Part shown: piece after piece, positions 60,687 through 64,000 of the stretch | Numbering within the stretch: the first letter of the stretch is position 1 | How the letters are laid out: each line of letters opens with the position of its first letter | Assembly: GCA_026936335.1 (NCBI GenBank) | Contig: JAPMXV010000071.1 | Coordinates: forward strand, 186,001 to 250,000 | Reading direction: 5' to 3' | From: Mantamonas sphyraenae | Taxonomy: Eukaryota; CRuMs; Mantamonadidae | Length of the DNA: 64,000 nt | Program-made: the position numbers and the translations under genes | The notes under the pieces: model-generated | What the model was told of the DNA's origin: nothing | Database searches by the model: none | What the model saw: the letters and a program-made list of their open reading frames with translations, nothing else

Positions 60687-62569
60687 TCACCCTTCGGTCA
60701 GCGCTTCGCCGTCCAGCGTTGCCAGGTTGGGAAACGCCACGCGTACCCGTTCCACATAGTCCTTTTGGGCAGCCAACGGGTTGCCAGCGAGGGTGAGATC
60801 GACGACGGTGGAACTGAGCACCGTGTCCGCAGGCAGTGACTGCAGTTTGTTGTTGGCAAGGGAGAGGACAGAGAGATGCGGCAACGAAGACAGCTCACGC
60901 AGAGGGATCTCACGCACCTGGTTGTTGTCCAGGTTGAGAGTAGCCACAGAGGCCAAATAGCGGATGCCCACCAGACTGTGCAGTGCGTTGTTGCTGACGT
61001 CGACGCTGTTGGCCCACATGAGCTGCTCGGGCTGTGCCAGCCGCGTCAGGTTGCTTCCGTGCACGTCAAGGCTGCCTCCAGGCTTGTACTGAGCCTGCAC
61101 CGCCAGTTGCAGCTGCAGTTCACTGCGCAAGTCCTCGTAGTAGCCCAGATGGTCGCTGTCCATCTCTCGCAGCTGTTCCAATTCGTCCAAGATCTCCTGC
61201 TGGTGCCCGCCCATCTCGCGCATCAGATACACTCGAGTGAGAGCACACCACTTGGACGAATCGCCCTCTGCTTCAAACTCGCTCTTCATCTCCGTCACCT
61301 GTTCCAGCCGTTCTTCCAGCAGCGCCACCCGATCCTCGTCGATGCGCTTCACGTCCATCTGATCCACCTCCAGGTCGCACGAGTCCACGGTCATGCCCCA
61401 CCAGTCTCCCGACGAATGCACCTTGAGTTGCACAGCCTCCTCCTCGCCGCTGCTCCCCTGCTCCTCAGTCTCCTCCATGCGGTATTCGTGCATGATGTCC
61501 ACAGCCTCGTTCAGATTGGCCACGGCAGGTTGTGTGTGAACGTGCCATGTGCCCGCACGATTCACGCTGATGTGATCCTGTGTGAGCTGTCCCACAGGGT
61601 GCGTCAGACGCACAAACACGCTGTTTTCGATCTGCTGCGAGCCCAACACCCTAAACGGACGCTCTCCACGTCCCACCAGCCATCTGTAGTACAGCCAGGG
61701 CGACTGGTCGTTCGGCTCCGTCCACATGGCATTCTCCAACATTTCAAATTCCTTCTCCTCATTCCACGCCCCCGTGTCAATGATCCCGGCCAGCAGCGCC
61801 GAGCGGTAGTGCCACGCGCTGTAGTTGCTGAAGTTGTCACTGATTTTCTTGTGCGAATACTTGAACTCATCCTTGTCCGATGCCACATGCGGCACCACAA
61901 AGCGTCGGTAGGACCAGCAGTGGAAGTTGCGCGTGTCCAGGTCCAGCATGCGGTTGCACAGAGCCAGCTCCACCACCCAGTTTGCTTCGCTGGCAAACAC
62001 GTCTTGCATGTGTTCCATGCACCACACACGATGGTGCCACACCCAGTAGCTTTTCGGGTTGCGTCCAATCGAGTCCTGGATCAGCTGCAACTCCGCTGCA
62101 CCCAACTCCGCCATCTCTTCGTCGCCCCTGCATGGCCCACCCAGCACAGCCCGTGCCATCCGGATGTCAGTGACTTTGGCTCACACCACACGTCCATGCT
62201 TCCATCCTCTGCCTATCCACACACTCTGCCTCTCTCCACTCACAGCGTCTGCCGAAGCTCGGTGAGGATCTCCCTCCGGTAATTCCACAGCGAGTAAAAG
62301 TCCACCACCATCTTCAGAGCCTTCTTGCAGGCTTCCAGCGCACTCAGATCCATCACTTGCTGCGCTCGCATCTCCAACACCTGTTCACTGAGAGCCACAA
62401 AGCGTTCAATGCGCTCCGCCGCCTGCTGCTTGCGCGCCTCCTCCATCAACGCGTCCAGTTTCTCTTTCTTAATCCCATGCTGCAGAACGTGTGCATGTGT
62501 ACGTCTGTGTCAGTGGCCCTGTGTCCGTGTGTGTGTGTGTGTGTGGTGATGGAGTGCAAGAACAACCAT
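60687..62569 (-). CDS. RABGGTA: Rab geranylgeranyltransferase subunit alpha
   Basis: The alpha subunit of GGTase II, with RABGGTB and REP, prenylates Rab GTPases. Exons: ATG alone at 62569-62567 (weak donor GTTGTT), 62479-62244 and 62127-60687, phases 0 and 2, 559 residues. The second exon begins HGIKKEKL, matching MHGRLKVK of animal RABGGTA, which supports a start codon split off by an intron. Prenyltransferase repeats: NPKSYWVWHHRVWC, TRNFHCWSYRRFVV, NFSNYSAWHYRSALL and PNDQSPWLYYRWLV. The C-terminus has leucine-rich repeats: LDNNQVREIPLRELSSLPHL and LANNKLQSLPAD. The Ig-like insert lies between. Only the first exon is uncertain. Confidence 0.9.
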
Positions 62570-62661
62570 TCCCGAATTGGTTGGGCGAGAGGAGGCCATG
62601 TTTCCTTGCTCGACACTTCTGACACTATACGAGACATTGCTGCATTGGTGTGTGCACCGAA

Positions 62662-64000
62662 TTACCCAAACTCAATCTCCTCACCCTGTTCGGCCTCCAG
62701 TTTGGCCTGCTTCTTGCTGGCTTTGTCCTTGATCTCCTCCATGGCCTTGATGAGTCCTGCCGGATCGTTCTTGGCACGTTTGGTGATGTCGTTCTTGTAC
62801 GGACCAAAATCAGTGATGGTGCAATGGTCCCGCTTCCACACAGCCAGCATGTCGGCGAAACAGGCTGCGTGAAGCTCGGCCAACACACCCAGCAAGCCCC
62901 CCTCGTGCTTGTTGGCCATCTGGTTCAACCGACCCTCTCGCAACGCCTGAATGCACACCACCGTAAAGTTGAGCGAGACGACACTCATGGGAAACTCCTG
63001 TTCGCTGTCCTGCGACAACGTGTACACCTCCTGAGCCAGCTGCTTGTGCTGCTGCAACAATGACAGCAGCTGCAGAAGGCCAAACATGCCTGCCGACCGC
63101 AGATCTGTCTTTGGATCGGTGTCCTGGAACCCAATGTCCTGCCAGTGTGCTCCGTAGCGGGGACAATCCCTTTGTGAACCTGTCGTCACCAGTCGTGTGT
63201 GTGTGTGTGTGTCAGCACCTTGGCACATCCCACGTGCATGAAACTTTGTGAATCTCCACTGATCCCACTCACCTGTCAGTTTGCGGTAAATGCTGATGAT
63301 GATGCGCGAGTGCACCCGGTCGTCTCCGTCCAGCGGCGTTGCTGCCATAGCCAACACGAGATCACGCGCATCCTGATTGTCTGCACTCAGTTCGCTGTCG
63401 CAGCAGGTGCAACACCCAAACAGGGAATACCAACAAGCCTGGCAGCCCTCGTACTGTGGCTCGCTCTCACGTGTCACCGTTTTCAACACCTCACTCATGT
63501 CCTGCTTCTCGAAATGGCCCAACACGTCGTTGTAGTTGAGCACCAATCCTGCTTGGCCCAAATCCTCCTTGCTTCGGATCGTCCCACTCTTGTGTGCCTC
63601 CTCCGCTTGGTCCTGTTCCGCCTGTGCCTCTTCCAACGCACCCCACGCCGCCGCTGCTGCTGCCTCCTCCTCTGTTTCACCTCCAAGCACCAACGCAGCC
63701 ACCCCTGCCCCCGTGTCTGTCGTCCTTTCCTCGCCTGCCTTTCCGCCTCCTGCGGATTCGGTCTCGGTGTGATCCAGCAACGGCTGAGCCTCGTCCGCCT
63801 CTTCCCCGCCCGCGTCCTCCGATGTCTCCTCCACAGCTTCTCCATCTGCGCTTACGCCTGTGTCCTTGTTGCCCTCGCTTGCGTCTGTTGATCCACTCTC
63901 TTCCTGTGCCTCTTTTCCCTTGTCCGATGGGCTCTCCTCAGCCGTCTTGGCGCCATCCTCACCCTTTTCCGCTTCCTCGTCCGCCTCCTCTGCCTCTTCC
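62662..64000 (-). CDS. ELMO-domain (ELMOD-type) protein, 5' partial
   Basis: ELMOD proteins are GTPase-activating proteins for Arf/Arl GTPases. Exon A runs from 63273 off the window edge, exon B is 63179-62662, phase 1. Visible: a long acidic, Ala/Glu-rich N-terminal part, then a Cys cluster QACWYSLFGCCTCC (possible membrane or metal contact), and the ELMO domain: YRKLTGSQRDCPRYGAHWQDIGFQ (given here as YRKLTG and DCPRYGAHWQDIGFQ), TDPKTDLRSAGMFGLLQLL and FPMSVVSLNFTV. The Arg in TDLRSAG is at the position of the catalytic arginine of ELMOD GAPs. Ends KLEAEQGEEIEFG. The window stops inside the acidic stretch, so the start is unknown. Confidence 0.92.
   Translation of the reverse strand, partial: EEAEEADEEAEKGEDGAKTAEESPSDKGKEAQEESGSTDASEGNKDTGVSADGEAVEETSEDAGGEEADEAQPLLDHTETESAGGGKAGEERTTDTGAGVAALVLGGETEEEAAAAAAWGALEEAQAEQDQAEEAHKSGTIRSKEDLGQAGLVLNYNDVLGHFEKQDMSEVLKTVTRESEPQYEGCQACWYSLFGCCTCCDSELSADNQDARDLVLAMAATPLDGDDRVHSRIIISIYRKLTGEWDQWRFTKFHARGMCQGADTHTHTRLVTTGSQRDCPRYGAHWQDIGFQDTDPKTDLRSAGMFGLLQLLSLLQQHKQLAQEVYTLSQDSEQEFPMSVVSLNFTVVCIQALREGRLNQMANKHEGGLLGVLAELHAACFADMLAVWKRDHCTITDFGPYKNDITKRAKNDPAGLIKAMEEIKDKASKKQAKLEAEQGEEIEFG

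Noticed and set aside
1-64000. CRISPR arrays, bacterial operons, rRNA and tRNA genes.
   Set aside because: No spaced direct-repeat arrays, no rRNA-like blocks and no convincing tRNA A/B-box cloverleaf were seen; GTTCGAA-like strings found lie in coding exons.

Overview
The window is nuclear DNA from a gene-dense, GC-rich unicellular eukaryote. Genes carry few, short introns (mostly about 80-250 nt, typically GTGAGT/GTAAGT to CAG, often filled with CA/GT microsatellite), and neighbouring coding regions are often only 15-150 nt apart. An epsilon-tubulin gene suggests centrioles or flagella, and a coiled-coil protein with repeated R-P-x-(S/T)-A motifs may also be axonemal. The conserved machinery (SNAPC1, COMMD8, GATOR2 WDR24, NOC2, syndetin, ELMOD, a Patched-like protein) fits a free-living flagellated protist. 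I cannot name the lineage from sequence alone.

Layout. 0-10 kb: the C-terminal part of syndetin/VPS50, an OSR1/SPAK-like kinase, two coiled-coil ORFs, two orphan multi-pass membrane proteins and COMMD8. 10-26 kb: a small lysine-rich membrane protein, a full ABCC-type transporter, an FG-GAP/propeller protein, SNAPC1, eIF2B-gamma, an SLC35A nucleotide-sugar transporter, a family X DNA polymerase and epsilon-tubulin. 26-32.6 kb: an accessory segment dominated by one 1,874-residue protein, plus two small ORFs, one of which looks like a transposase N-terminus. 32.6-64 kb: Patched-like, acylated RCC1-repeat protein, WDR24, FKBP, an orphan membrane protein, RAD23, a CUE-like/CAP fusion, NOC2, V-ATPase c'', a GPI-type surface protein, calreticulin, Twinkle, TRMT10, a VASt protein, SLC33A1, an orphan membrane protein, RABGGTA and a partial ELMOD gene.

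The standout is the gene at 26226-31942 (minus strand). Its C-terminal third has a RuvC-like nuclease core and zinc-finger signature of the Fanzor/TnpB type: SIDPG aspartate, a DERYTSQQC block with the glutamate in the Fanzor-style rearranged position, and a DID-type third acidic motif. Its N-terminus has a cysteine-rich zinc-finger-like segment and a C80 / H249 / D265 arrangement resembling a papain-fold (deubiquitinase-like) peptidase. I know of no described Fanzor with such a domain, so this is the best candidate for an undescribed system. Beside it are a HTH-containing ORF and a small cysteine-rich ORF, consistent with a mobile-element origin.

The other genes are housekeeping and do not form a pathway cluster. 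Repeated themes are short divergent promoters, near-zero spacing or 4-nt ATGA overlaps between same-strand ORFs, long Ser/Asp/Glu insertions, and three apparent reading-frame breaks that could be introns or sequence errors.
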